From positions 24,600,913 to 24,664,912 of the forward strand of contig NC_053147.1 of assembly GCF_016808335.1 (NCBI RefSeq): DNA of 64,000 nucleotides, in the 5' to 3' direction. The notes beneath the pieces are model-generated. The model ran no database searches. It saw only the letters and a program-made list of their open reading frames with translations, and was not told the origin of the DNA. Both the position numbers and the translations under genes were made by a program. This document shows positions 45,125 to 55,320 of this stretch, piece after piece; positions within the stretch are counted from its first letter, which is position 1; every line of letters begins with the position of its first letter. The DNA is from Panicum virgatum (lineage: Eukaryota > Streptophyta > Magnoliopsida > Poales > Poaceae).

Positions 45125-46015
45125 GAGCACCACCGTTCTGTGTGGTGTTCTACGGAAGACGAGCAGAGATCGCGAGGTGCAGAAAGACACAACAGGCAGG
45201 TGCACAGGTTTGAGAGGAGATGTGTGCTTAAACCAAGAATGTGTACGGTTACCTCAGCACATGTAACTTGATGCTGCAAGCTACTTACAGAGTCTGACTG
45301 AATGTGAGTGGTTTGATCACCACCACCTCCTGATTTAGGAATTTTTGAGCAAAGGAGATGAAACGGATCAGTTCGCTTACAGAGCCGTGGGCTCGAGGCG
45401 TGGAACTCTGTGCTGGGCCGTCTCGCCGCCGCGCAGTTACCCTGCTCCGCCAACCCAATTACGACAATGCTCTGCTCTTGGGCCACAGCCGAAGGCACGT
45501 GCGGCCCGCCAATTACTCATGATGACCGACACTCGCGCCATTACTTTCTCTTTCTTTTTCATCCACTCACTCGTCCGTGCGGCGGCCGTTGGGACGGAAG
45601 ACGGAACCGAGGGAGTCTCCGCCTCCCGAGCCGCTCAGCCTGCTCCCGAGATCCCCCGTTCGCGGCGCCGCCGCTCAGCCGGCTGCTAGCCTAGTCGGCA
45701 TTGCCTTATTGCGCTGTCCGCCGCACCAGCAACTGGCAGGCAGGTCCGCGTCCACGCTTGCTCGTCCACCGCCGCATCCGCGCATCGTCTTGCACGGTAA
45801 TTTCGTCGAACACCGGACACGCACCTCCTTTCCCAATGTTCCTCTGTGATTTCCTCGCAAGTTACACGCTTTCTTTCTTTTTTTGACGGCGAAAAGTCCG
45901 CTTTATATATTGAAAGCGAATAAGAGGGTCTATCTTATTCCTTTCCTGGGGAGATACAAATAAATGTTGGTACACTTTGGGATTCTGCACCAAAGAATCT
46001 AACCAATTTTGTTTC
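45125..46015. other. Convergent intergenic region with GC-rich core
   Basis: This lies between the stops of two convergent genes. About 45400-45800 is GC-rich and CT-rich, unlike the AT-rich 3' flanks, and could be a first-exon or promoter-like relic (possible donor CACG/GTAATT near 45797). No convincing coding sequence is visible. 45880-46015 is probably 3' UTR of the transporter gene. Confidence 0.35.
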
Positions 46016-49000
46016 TCAGTCAAAAACCAGGTCGCCGGTCGCGTAGACGTTGTAGAAGACGGTGGCGCTGAAGTAGAGCGCCGCCGTGAGGGTGAGGAAG
46101 GCCTGGAAGGACCCTAGCCACTGCACGAAGTAGCCGGCCCCGATGGTGCTAACTATGGCTGCCACCGTTCCGATGCCGTTCGTGAGCCCTGTTCACGAGG
46201 CAGAAGATAGTGTCAGATAGAAAGCCAGAGGAATGCAGCGATGAATACAGCCTACAGGAAACTCATATCTTGTCTGCTAGTGCTAGATCTCGAGTTATCA
46301 ACATACCGTGCAAGGATCCAGCGTATTTGGGAGCAATGTCCTGCTCGAGAAATAAAGGAAAACACATTCAGTCAGATCGAAGTACAGGAGTGGTGGAAGT
46401 AGTAGTACAGAAAGGGAAAATATTGTTCATAGAGTTCAAGGTGGTATGATCACTGATCAGAGCATGAAGGAAACATTACCTGTACATTGCAGAAGTATCC
46501 GGCTTGGCTGAAAGAACTCAAGCTCAGGGCAGTGGTCATGAGAACTGCAGCAACTGATGGGGTTTGGGCAAATCTTAAGCATAGCAATGACACACCCGGC
46601 CCCATAAAACCAATGGACTGCATTGAAATCAGAATTGTGATGAGTCATTTGTTTCAGATTATGCGAGGGATCAGTTTATTATGTGAACATAGCAAGGCCA
46701 AGGCAATTCCCAGGCTTACCTGCATAATTTTCCGAACTAGTCCTATGGAGAAACCAGATTTGATCAGGAAATCTGCAGAGGCTCCTGCAACATAACCAGA
46801 CATAGCCATGACTGCCCAAGGTATGGCGCTGAACCATGCTGCTTGTTTGAGATTTACATTATAAACCTGTGGTCGCCTTGTGGTTAGAAATAGCTTGGAG
46901 TCGTGAATAATATTAATCAACTAGAAGGCCTTTGATCACATACCGTTTTGAAGTACACAGGCATCCACGACAGTAGGACAAAGTAGCCCTGCAAAGTATT
47001 TTGAATTTTTGCCGGTGTTAGAATTCGGACACAATATGACTAAACTTTAATGTTGCGAGCCAATCATCCTTACCCAGTTGTTGACCACATTGGCTACAGT
47101 GACAGCCAAGAACTCAAGTTTTGAGAACAATTCCCTTAGGGATGGGCATTTACTGCCTTTAGCTTTAGATCCACTTCTTCCAGCTAGGATAAATTGCAGC
47201 TCAGATTTGCTTATGGTACGGCTGTCAACAGGATCGCTTTCTACATTAAACATCCATACAAGGAGCCACAAGTAACCAAGCGATGCAAAGAAGGCAAATG
47301 TTCCAGTAATGCCTATGTGTGACATGATGATCGGTGTTGCAAGGAAGCTGATGACGTTTCCAAGATGAAATCCACCCATAGAAATGCCAACAGCCGTGGC
47401 ACGCTCTTGTGTTGGGAACCACCTGGTTCATGATCAATGTTAGATTGAATCCCAAACTGAAATCTTGTTTGAATGTCAGATTCTGTAGCAGATAGAGTTG
47501 GTAACGATGAAAGCAAAACATAAACTGAAATACCAGCAAGATCAGATGAACAATACTTGCATGTACAGTTGAAAGAATTATTCTAGTTACTGAGCTGGCA
47601 ATTTGGCAAATAGTACAGCTGTTCAATCTCAAATCCAGGTAGTTATTCTTTTTTTTGTTTGAATCATTATAAATTGAGAGATTGATGTGGCTTAAAGAAA
47701 GACAACTTAAAAGGCCAATTACAAGCAAATTCAGTCGGTCAAATTTGTTACTCACTTTGGTAAGAAGGTGCTCATTGTCGGAAATGCAACACCTTCTGCT
47801 AGGCCAAAGAGTGCACGCACAGCAAGCAACATGATGGTGGAGCGGGAGGCGGCCCAAGGAGTGAGGATTGTAGCCAAGGACCAGAGTGCAGCAGCACCTG
47901 CCATCACCTTCTTGCCGCCATATTTGTCTGCCAAAGCTCCTCCAACCATGGATGAGAAAACGTATCCCCACAAAAATGATGACTGCAGAAATGGCGATAA
48001 GATTTGACCTCAGATTCAATCAGCCCAATAGCAAGATAACAAGCTGTGTTCATTCAGTGCTAGGCAGCCATGCATACAGGTTTATTGATCTGAGTCTTTA
48101 ACCAGTTGAAATATTTATCGAGCATTAAGGTGTACATAACGTGGAGTTTTTAGGCCCTGTTCGGATCCGAGTGCTAATGGGTGAAAGTGTTAAACTTTAG
48201 CAATAGCTCATGCAAACGGAAGTGCTAATGGTGTGTGTTTAAATTTAACCAAGACTCGAAAACATAAACATGTGTGTGAGTGCTAATATGTGCCAGATAG
48301 GGTCTTAGTTGAGTGCTTCTAGTTACTTTTTTTTCCGCAGTATAATCCTCATGGTTGGTTAAGAGAGACCTTAAGGATTGGAATATCTCTAAAGAGATAG
48401 CTTTGGATAAGAGCGCTTGGAGACTAGCTATCAATGTGCCTGAACCTTGAACTTATTTCTTTCGGGTTTCATCTCTAGCCTACCCCAACTTGCTTGGGAA
48501 AAAAAGCTATGTTGTTGTTGTTGTATAATCCTCATGGTCCCTGTCACTAGGTAAAAACAAGACCCCAACAGCAAGGACGTTCGGACTACTCCAATTATCC
48601 AATTCGAATCCTGTCAATATCAGGAGACTTTTGATACCATGTCAATGCTGGCGGTCTATATTGAGAAAGCAAAGATCAACTTTCATTCACAAATTCACCG
48701 TGTTCTGGTGAGTGGTGGCATGTTGGTAACTTGGAGCTGCTCCGGGCTGGCACCCTGGCATGTGGCAAGACTGTAGTCTCTGTGAGAGGCTGGCAGAAGC
48801 AGAACGGCCGTCTCCCATCGTTGCAGTTCCGCGTGTTTCTAACGCTTCAGTCGTTTTCCGATCGCGTCTGGCACTGACGTGACGAAGCAGAGTTGACTTT
48901 GTTGCTCTAAACATTTTGTTCTTCAGCGAGCAGCGAATTTGTTGCTTAATTTCAGAGAAAAGGGGGTCCTTTGCTTTGCGTCTACTTTTCGTCAATGCAC

Positions 49001-49618
49001 GGATGAAAACTAGGGAGAAAGACGGAACGGAAGTTGTAGGCGATCCACCCGTGTGGTTACCTGGACGATTCCGACGAAGGAGCTGGACCATCCGTACTGC
49101 GCGGCCATCGGCACGACGGCGACGGACATGACGACCCGGTCGGCGTTGCAGATCAGCATGATGGCCGCCACCAGTGCCACCACCTTGGCCCGCTCCGGGA
49201 ACGCCGACGCCACCGCGGGCTGGACGGCGCTCGCCACGGCAGCGGCGCCGGGGACGGGGACGGGCCGGACCCCGTCGAAGCTCGCGCTGCCCGAGGCGGC
49301 GACGTCCCGCCGCCTGACGCTCGGCCCACCGCCGCCGAGCGAGCCGGTACCGCCACTGACGACGACGCCCCTCCCGCTGATGCTGGCGGCGCGACCGCCG
49401 TCGCTGCAGGCGTCGCCGCCGAGCGGCACGGATGAGGAGCATATCCGCAGGCTTCGCGGCGTCCCCAAGCCCGCCGCCCCGACCCTCGCGGATCTGTACC
49501 TGACCGGGCTCGCGGCGGCCTTCACGGACACGCACGACCTGATGACCGGCGCCATCGTCAAGCTTGGTCCAACTAGCTGCCCGTGGGAGAAGCTGAGAGC
49601 CTGGATGCACGGCGGCAA
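46016..49618 (-). CDS. Plastid PHT4-type anion/phosphate transporter, 8 exons
   Basis: Minus-strand exons are 49061-49618, 47756-47982, 47074-47422, 46944-46988, 46720-46866, 46480-46617, 46307-46340 and 46016-46188, 1,671 nt for 556 aa. All borders are GT/AG, and the codons split at exons 2/3 and 7/8 rejoin in frame. The N-terminal 150 residues are Ser/Arg/Ala-rich, as in a chloroplast transit peptide. A second Met (codon 22, 49555) is an alternative start. The MFS core follows: NADRVVMSVAVVPMA, the MFS signature GGALADKYGGKK, LFGLAEGVAFPTM, WFPTQERATAVGISMGGFH, NNWGYFVLLSWMPVYF, LKQAAWFSAIPWA, DIAPKYAGSLHG, GYFVQWLGSFQAFLT. This matches the PHT4/ANTR family, which moves phosphate or organic anions across plastid membranes, and looks closest to the PHT4;1 (ANTR1) group. 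Substrate is not decided by sequence. Confidence 0.93.
48150..48310. repeat. MITE-like fragment in transporter intron 1
   Basis: It begins TAGGCCCTGTTCGGATCCG, a terminus common in grass MITEs, followed by GAGTGCTAATGGGTG-type sequence. A matching inverted end is not evident, so it may be truncated near 48300. Confidence 0.4.
48341..48538 (+). mobile_element. 5'-truncated LINE (RTE-like 3' end) in transporter intron 1
   Basis: The insertion at 48356-48523 is flanked by 15-bp perfect duplications TATAATCCTCATGGT (48341-48355 and 48524-48538). Its first 93 bases encode the end of a LINE reverse transcriptase protein (VKRDLKDWNISKEIALDKSA ending VPEP, stop at 48448). The 3' end is a TTG repeat, as in RTE-type LINEs. 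It is opposite to the host gene. Confidence 0.85.
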
Positions 49619-50489
49619 AGCGGGAACGAGAGAGCTCTCAGAGGACCAGGGCCATGGCAGTGGCAGTGAGGCGGGGGTGCGCGCGCCGGGATTGATTGGC
49701 GGCGGGCGGTTGGTGGGTTAAATTAGGACAGAGGGAAAGGTGGTCACGACTGACGAGGTGCGCGGTAGGTGGCGGCAGATCGGAGCGATCGAGCTCGTGC
49801 TTTTTTTTTTAAAAGACGAATCAATCGGCTCATGTTATAAACGAGCGAGGAGCCGTTCGTTTTTGGCAAAATGGCAACGTTGCTAGTGGTGACGGGCTGG
49901 TGCTGGTGTCGCTGGACGACGCCGGGGCGACGCGGAAACGGTCAAGGGTTGCGGGGGCGCCGTGCCGGCGTCCGGCGGGGGCACCTACCGCTGCGCGGCC
50001 GGTTCGCCACCTAACCGCCGCGCGCGGCAGAGGGCGAGACGAAGATGACGATGGCTTGACACGCCAGGGAGAGACAGAGAATGAGGGCAGGCGGCGAGGA
50101 GGTGGCAAGGCAACGACTAACGCGCGGCCTGTTGACGTTTGTGTTCCTAGAGACGGCGCGGTTGTCGTGCCGTGTGTGATCATCGGCGTGCCAGGGGGTG
50201 TCTGGTCAGGTCCGGGCGTCCGGGGGCAGGTGGGTGGACCGGAGTCCGGGGGTAGGTTGCCGGGCTTGGTCAGTGCCCAGTGGCCACCCTCGACGTCGAC
50301 GGCCATCGTCCCCGGGCGTTTGTTTGGCCGGCACCAACGCGCCGTGACGGGACCGCAGCTATGGTCGCGCCGGAAAGCTACCTGGAATTATGGACCGTTA
50401 GAACAACTTCGGTAGAGAGAGTAAATGGGTGTCATATAGAAATTTAGTCGGTGGACAACAAAAATCAATCTCTGCCACGAGAAGCAAAT
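49619..50489. other. Upstream region of transporter gene
   Basis: This holds the presumed promoter and 5' leader of the minus-strand transporter gene. It is GC-rich with a T9-10 run near 49802. Open frames on both strands look like GC-composition artefacts. No clear TATA box or other gene was recognised. Confidence 0.4.
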
Positions 50490-51617
50490 GAGCTGCTATT
50501 TTAGTAGGCCTTCTAAATTTCTGCCCCAAACCTCCCAATTTGGTGGCCCTCTATTTGGGCTGCCAACTGTGGGCCCCACCATTTTTTTCATTTTCTTGAC
50601 CGACCGGTCTCGAATCCGATCCCCAGTGGCGCGCCGCGAGCGGCCCCCGCCGCGGCTGCCGCCGCCCAGCCCCCGGCGACGCCACGCTGCCGTGAGAGAT
50701 GCACAGCCTGACCCTGCCCTCGGCGCTCCTGATGCAGCCCTCCACAGAGCACCTCTTCCCGCCGCCGTGCTTGATGCACTGCCCGAACTTGCCACGCGCG
50801 GCTTTCGGGCAGCCAGCATCGCCACACTGCCGCCCGCCACCATAGGCGATGCAGTGATCCGTTTTCCCTTCCAGGCTCTTGGTGCAGCCGAGCCGCAGGC
50901 ACCGCCGTCCGCCGCCGTGGGCCTTGCAGTATGCCGTGCGGCTCTCGGCGCCCTTGTGACACCCAGGCTTCGGTCTGAGCCGTGCACCCTGTTCCGCAGA
51001 AGGAGCCACCTTTCTCCTCTTCGCCGCCCTGCCGCCATCCTCCCCATCGGAGCCTTGGCGGCCATGAGCCGGCCGTCCTTGCCGGCGGGTGCAGCCACGC
51101 CGGTTGCGCCGGCACCATAGAACAAGACCTCCGCCTTCCTGAGGGCGTCGCGGACGGCTTCGAGCTCGGATTTCAGCCGCTTCCGGAGCAACCACCGCGC
51201 CGGGACGGACATCTTGCCAACCGCAAAGACCTCCCTTCTGACAGCGAACGCGCCGCGTCTCAGCACCAGAACGCCCTTCCTCGCGGGCGCGGAGTACTCC
51301 TCGCCACGGATAGAATCGCGTTCCGGCGCAGCCCACAGGAAGGGAGGAATTGTGTCGTCTGCTTTTGTGGACTCTGGACTGTAGGGATGGAAGCGACAAG
51401 GAGGGCAGGCATACGCCCGCAGGGAGGGATGGACTGTGGCGAGTGTCACTGGGAGTAGAGAATGACAGGTGGGACCCAATTATCAGTTGGAAAAATGAAA
51501 GTCCAATTTACTCAGCCTGCTGCAATGGAGGCACATAGTTGAGTGAGTAAAATTTAGAAGTGGGGTTCTAAATAAGTATTTGCTCATCCAAATTTAGCAG
51601 GTCTATTAGAGTTGCTC
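50490..51617. mobile_element. Candidate Pack-MULE carrying gene fragments
   Basis: The left end GAGCTGCTATTTTAGTAGGC...CTTCTAAATTT and the inverted right end GAGCAACTCTAATAGACC TGCTAAATTT align as imperfect terminal inverted repeats. Further inward both have a GGG(C/T)CCCACC block. The interior is GC-rich and coding-like, unlike the ends. A clear 9-bp target duplication was not found, so Mutator-type origin is probable but not proved. Confidence 0.5.
50686..51210 (-). pseudogene. Captured fragments: helical segment plus CHGGG zinc-finger repeats
   Basis: On the minus strand, 50964-50686 encodes four tandem repeats of about 25 aa of the type G-C-x-K-(x)-A-x-G-x-(x)3-C-x2-HGGG-x-R-C (GCHKGAESRTAYCKAHGGG, GCTKSLEGKTDHCIAYGGG), as found in plant WRKY19-like / loricrin-like proteins. 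Upstream at about 51210-51120, in a different frame, is RWLLRKRLKSELEAVRDAL, coding-like and unrelated to the repeats. There is no single open frame through both. Lack of frame continuity and flanking inverted repeats suggest captured pieces rather than a working gene. Confidence 0.6.
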
Positions 51618-54039
51618 TTAGCGTATCCTACACACACGACACAGACACACACGACTGCGACCTCGTCGCCCAATCGCCCCGTCCTCAAGTCCTTTTTTAA
51701 GAAGGGAAAAAAGGTGAAAAGAAAAGGTGCCCTCGAGCCCTTTCATATCGGCATTGTGCGCTACCACGAAGCACCTGGTTCTCGGTGGAAGTGTGGTACA
51801 CTGGTACTGTATGAGCTCACGATTCCGTTTGATTGGCTCGTATTGCGTAACTTGGCGCTACGATGTCCAAATCATCCAGCAAATAAAGACGGGACCCTCA
51901 ACAACTACATTGGATTTCAGTAGTAAAGCACATCGCTAGCGGATGCGATTTGGGCTTAAATACTGAAGACGACGGCCAACAGTCAAATTAAGCCCGCACG
52001 GTTCATCTGGGGATAAGCAAAGCCGATAGGGTACACCAGTTTGCGTACGTTTGTTGGAGTTGTTCTCTGTTTGGGGTCCACAAATCCACGAGTTGATCAT
52101 TGATCAAGTTTAAACTGTTTTTTTCTTTTGCAGTGCAGCTGCGGCGAAGGCTCGAAAGTACTGATACCTAGAAGAATCTGATTAGTATTGGTACTGAAAT
52201 GCTTCTCTCCTGTCCTTTCTGTGTCACTGCTGAATTAAGTGAATTCAAATGAAAATTTCAGACATCAAAAATTGTATCCAAAATACGTCTGCTAATGGGG
52301 TTCAACCCGCCCCAAATCCATCCCTACCCATATTTCAAAAAGCCCTAACTACCACCCGCCCCGACCCACCCCGTCGGCCCAATGGCCCCACCCGCCCCAA
52401 CCCGAAATCACGACAGAAGATGATATGCAACTTACGCGCCGATCTACTACCATAGCGCCCCAACCCGTTTGTGTCGTCAACCCAACCCGCCCCAACCTGT
52501 TTCATAGTGCCACCCGTTTCCACCCATCCAATAGTACCTGTATTAAAACCCATCCAAAAAACTCGTCAAGCCCCGCCCCATTAGTAGGAGTAATCCAAAA
52601 CGACCAAACCATTTGCATGGGCTGGCCATTTTCCCTGGAAAAGCAAGCCCATGAGAATTCGGAGCACACTTTTGTAGGAAGCCCAGGGCCCAAGGCCGCG
52701 TCCACTTGAAAGAAAAGAAAAGAAAAAGGAAAAAGGAGTCGGATCGATGGCTGACTTGGGCTGCTTTGGTTCCATTCGGATGCTGCAAAATGCTTCTTCT
52801 CAGGTCGTCAAGAAAATCATCTAAAAAAAAGGTCATGAAGAAAATATACGTGGCAGTACTGCCTGCAATACACAGGTGAAAGTGAAACTCAGTGGTGATC
52901 AACGTCTCGTCCATGCATCCAACCTTGCGTGGCTTCAAAGGGAACTCTGCCAAGTGTCGAAGCACTGCACGACCGCCCCCTGCAATGCAAGAACGGAGGA
53001 GATCGAACGAGAAAAGGTGGCCTGCCTAACATGGAGCCGAACCTGCACGAATTTTTCCACCACAGCTATGATCAGCAACCTGTCGTTTCGACCCTCCATG
53101 CATGCATGCCATGCACGCGTCCAGACCAGGCAAAAAAGAGGCAATCGTGCAAGCAAGGCAAGGAAACGGGCTGGCATGGGCGATCTCGTGCTCCCCCTGG
53201 GCCGTGCAGGCGTCAACTTTAACCAGGGCAGAGTTGGCCCTGAAATAGTCACTCAGCTGTAGGCCCCTTGTGTTTGTTTCTTGTACCGTGTCATCAAGCG
53301 AAGCGCTCAAGATTAATCGTGGACCATGATATGCAGATCGTGTTACGATGTAATCTACTGGTGTTTGAACTTGGATGTTGCCATCGATGAAGTACTCATA
53401 ACCACCTGCTCATAACTGATGAATTGGTGAAGGATTCATCATTCATGGCGAGTGCGGAGGGGCTGTCTACCGTGGAGTGTTGACTCTCTAGCAGGCGGTA
53501 GCACGACAGAAACAAGTAGTACCACCATTGCAGGAGCTGCCCGTCGTCGACCGTGACCGCGTACGCAGATGAGTTATGAGTAAGAGAAGCGCGCTATACA
53601 CTGTCCCCAAACAATTCAGAATCCAAATCATTACGCTGCCGCTCTCCCCCGTCCATGGCACGGCTTCGGCTGAAAAGGAGAAACAGCGCAGCGCCATCCG
53701 CACACAACGGGAGCGCGCACAGTCCGTAGCAGGGCAGAAGCCAGCAGAAGCCCTGAGCCACGCACGTCTGGTCAGTGGTCACTCGCCGACGGGCGGGCCC
53801 CAGTCAGTTGGGTAACCGTAAAACTCCATGGCACGTCGCCTCCCTGGTACGAGGAGTAGCATCGGGGTCGGACGCGTTTCGGGCTCCTCGCTCGAGCGCA
53901 GCGCTGGCAGCGGGGGCCGGGGCTGAGACGACAGGCGGGCAGGCTCTCCACTGTGGCTTCCTGCAACGTGCCGACATGGTCATGGACTGTGGATTGTGGG
54001 GGCGCCATCGTAAGCCCCGCATCATCACCAGATTCGCTC
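51618..54039. other. Intergenic DNA without recognised gene
   Basis: Mixed composition. 52300-52590 has many repeats of ACCCGCCCC/CCCAACCCG. 53700-54000 is GC-rich. Open frames here lack conserved domains and codon character. No RNA gene was recognised. Confidence 0.4.
52300..52590. repeat. Degenerate C-rich motif cluster
   Basis: Repeats of the type CAACCCGCCCC, ACCACCCGCCCCGACCC and CCCAACCCGCCCCAACC are spaced over about 290 bases with AT-rich interruptions. Such motif clusters occur near the ends of some plant hAT elements, but inverted ends were not identified. Confidence 0.5.
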
Positions 54040-54365
54040 TAGATCTCAAAAAGCAAAATACAAAATTTTTGTAAATTACTTGTATGATGTACTAAATATA
54101 ATTAAAAAATAAATCACATTACACAAATGGACTGTAAATCGCGAGACGAATCTAACGAGTCTAATTATAATATGATTAGACACTAAATTGCTACTACAGT
54201 AAATATGCTCTAATGATAGATTAATTAGGCTCATTAGATTCGTCTCAGTAATTTACAGACGAGATTTATAATTAATTTTATAATTAATCTACATTTAATA
54301 TTTCAAATATTAAAGATTCTCTTCTAAAAACACAAAAATTTAAAATACATCTAAACACACCCTCT
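54040..54365. mobile_element. MITE copy of the GGCC/GGTG-TGTTTAGATG family
   Basis: It shares with 42090-42390 the blocks GACTGTAAATCGCGAGACGAATCTAA, ATTAGACACTAA and TTAATTAGGCTCATTAGATTCGTCTC. The right end is AAATACATCTAAACACACC, the inverse of GGTGTGTTTAGATG. The left inverted end is worn or truncated. Confidence 0.65.
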
Positions 54366-54702
54366 ACTCGATAGATCGCCTCCATTCACTGCGGCGGGCC
54401 GGCCGGGGCGCGCGCAGTCAGGCTCAGGCGCCATGAATGCGATCGAGGGACTTGACACCGGGCGTCGGGAAGAGCAGAGCCGCAGAGGGGCCCCCCGGGC
54501 CCGGCGAGCCAGCCGGCCGTGCTTGCCGCTTCACCCTCGCCGCCGCCGCCGCCGCCGTCGTCCGTCACGTACATCCGGTGCGCCATCCCCTCGTCGTATT
54601 CATTTCTTCTCATTCCTCGGTTGCAAGGCAAGGCCAAGCCCAGCCAGCGCCAGCGTCCTGCGATGCCGACGAGAGAGACCTCTCACGCCCCGCCATAAAA
54701 GC

Positions 54703-55320
54703 ATCTTCAAGAGTTCCTAAAAGCATCTCCCAATACTCTAATTTTAGACACGAATACACGATCAATAAAATCAACCTCCAACAGTTCCTAAAACTAACTC
54801 CCAAGCTTCCCGCTTGCTCAAAACACGCGGTCTCCCAATCGGTGATTTCGCGCTTGTCCAACCGTATAATCGACCGCTTTCGCCAGGTCGGACGGCGATG
54901 TCATGGAAGCGATGCGCGGCTTGAAATCCTGCTTCCATGTCAGAAGGGAGCGCCCGTTGTACAGCCGCAGGCAGTTTTACTGGCAGGCACAGACGTGTGG
55001 GTGTGGTAGCATCGGCAAGCATCAAGAGAGAGAGAGAGATGCACGTAAAAATCGACTTTACGTAGATTATATGTAGATGATAAAAGCATCAAACTATCTT
55101 GGATGCAAGTTAAAATCAAATATAAAAAATACACATGAGTGATATGTAGATGATAAGCTTGGTTTAAGGAGGAGGTCCCACTAATAATGACATCGTTTGA
55201 AAGTTTTTGGGAATTATAAATAGGATCAGTGTTGGAGAAGGAGGTATTTTCTGTGTCTCAAATATTTAAGCAAATCTCAATATAAAATTGGGAGTAAAAA
55301 GATTGGGTATTCTTGGAGAC
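54703..55320. mobile_element. MITE/MULE-like element with imperfect terminal inverted repeats
   Basis: Left ATCTTCAAGAGTTCCT and right TTCTTGGAGA are inverted partners, with inner CTCCCAAT...AATTTTAG and AAAATTGGGAG also inverted. The interior has no coding signal. The superfamily is uncertain. Confidence 0.4.

Noticed and set aside
49053..49721. Plus-strand frame of 222 aa opposite transporter exon 1
   Set aside because: The minus frame joins through proper splice sites to a clear MFS protein. The plus frame is its shadow.
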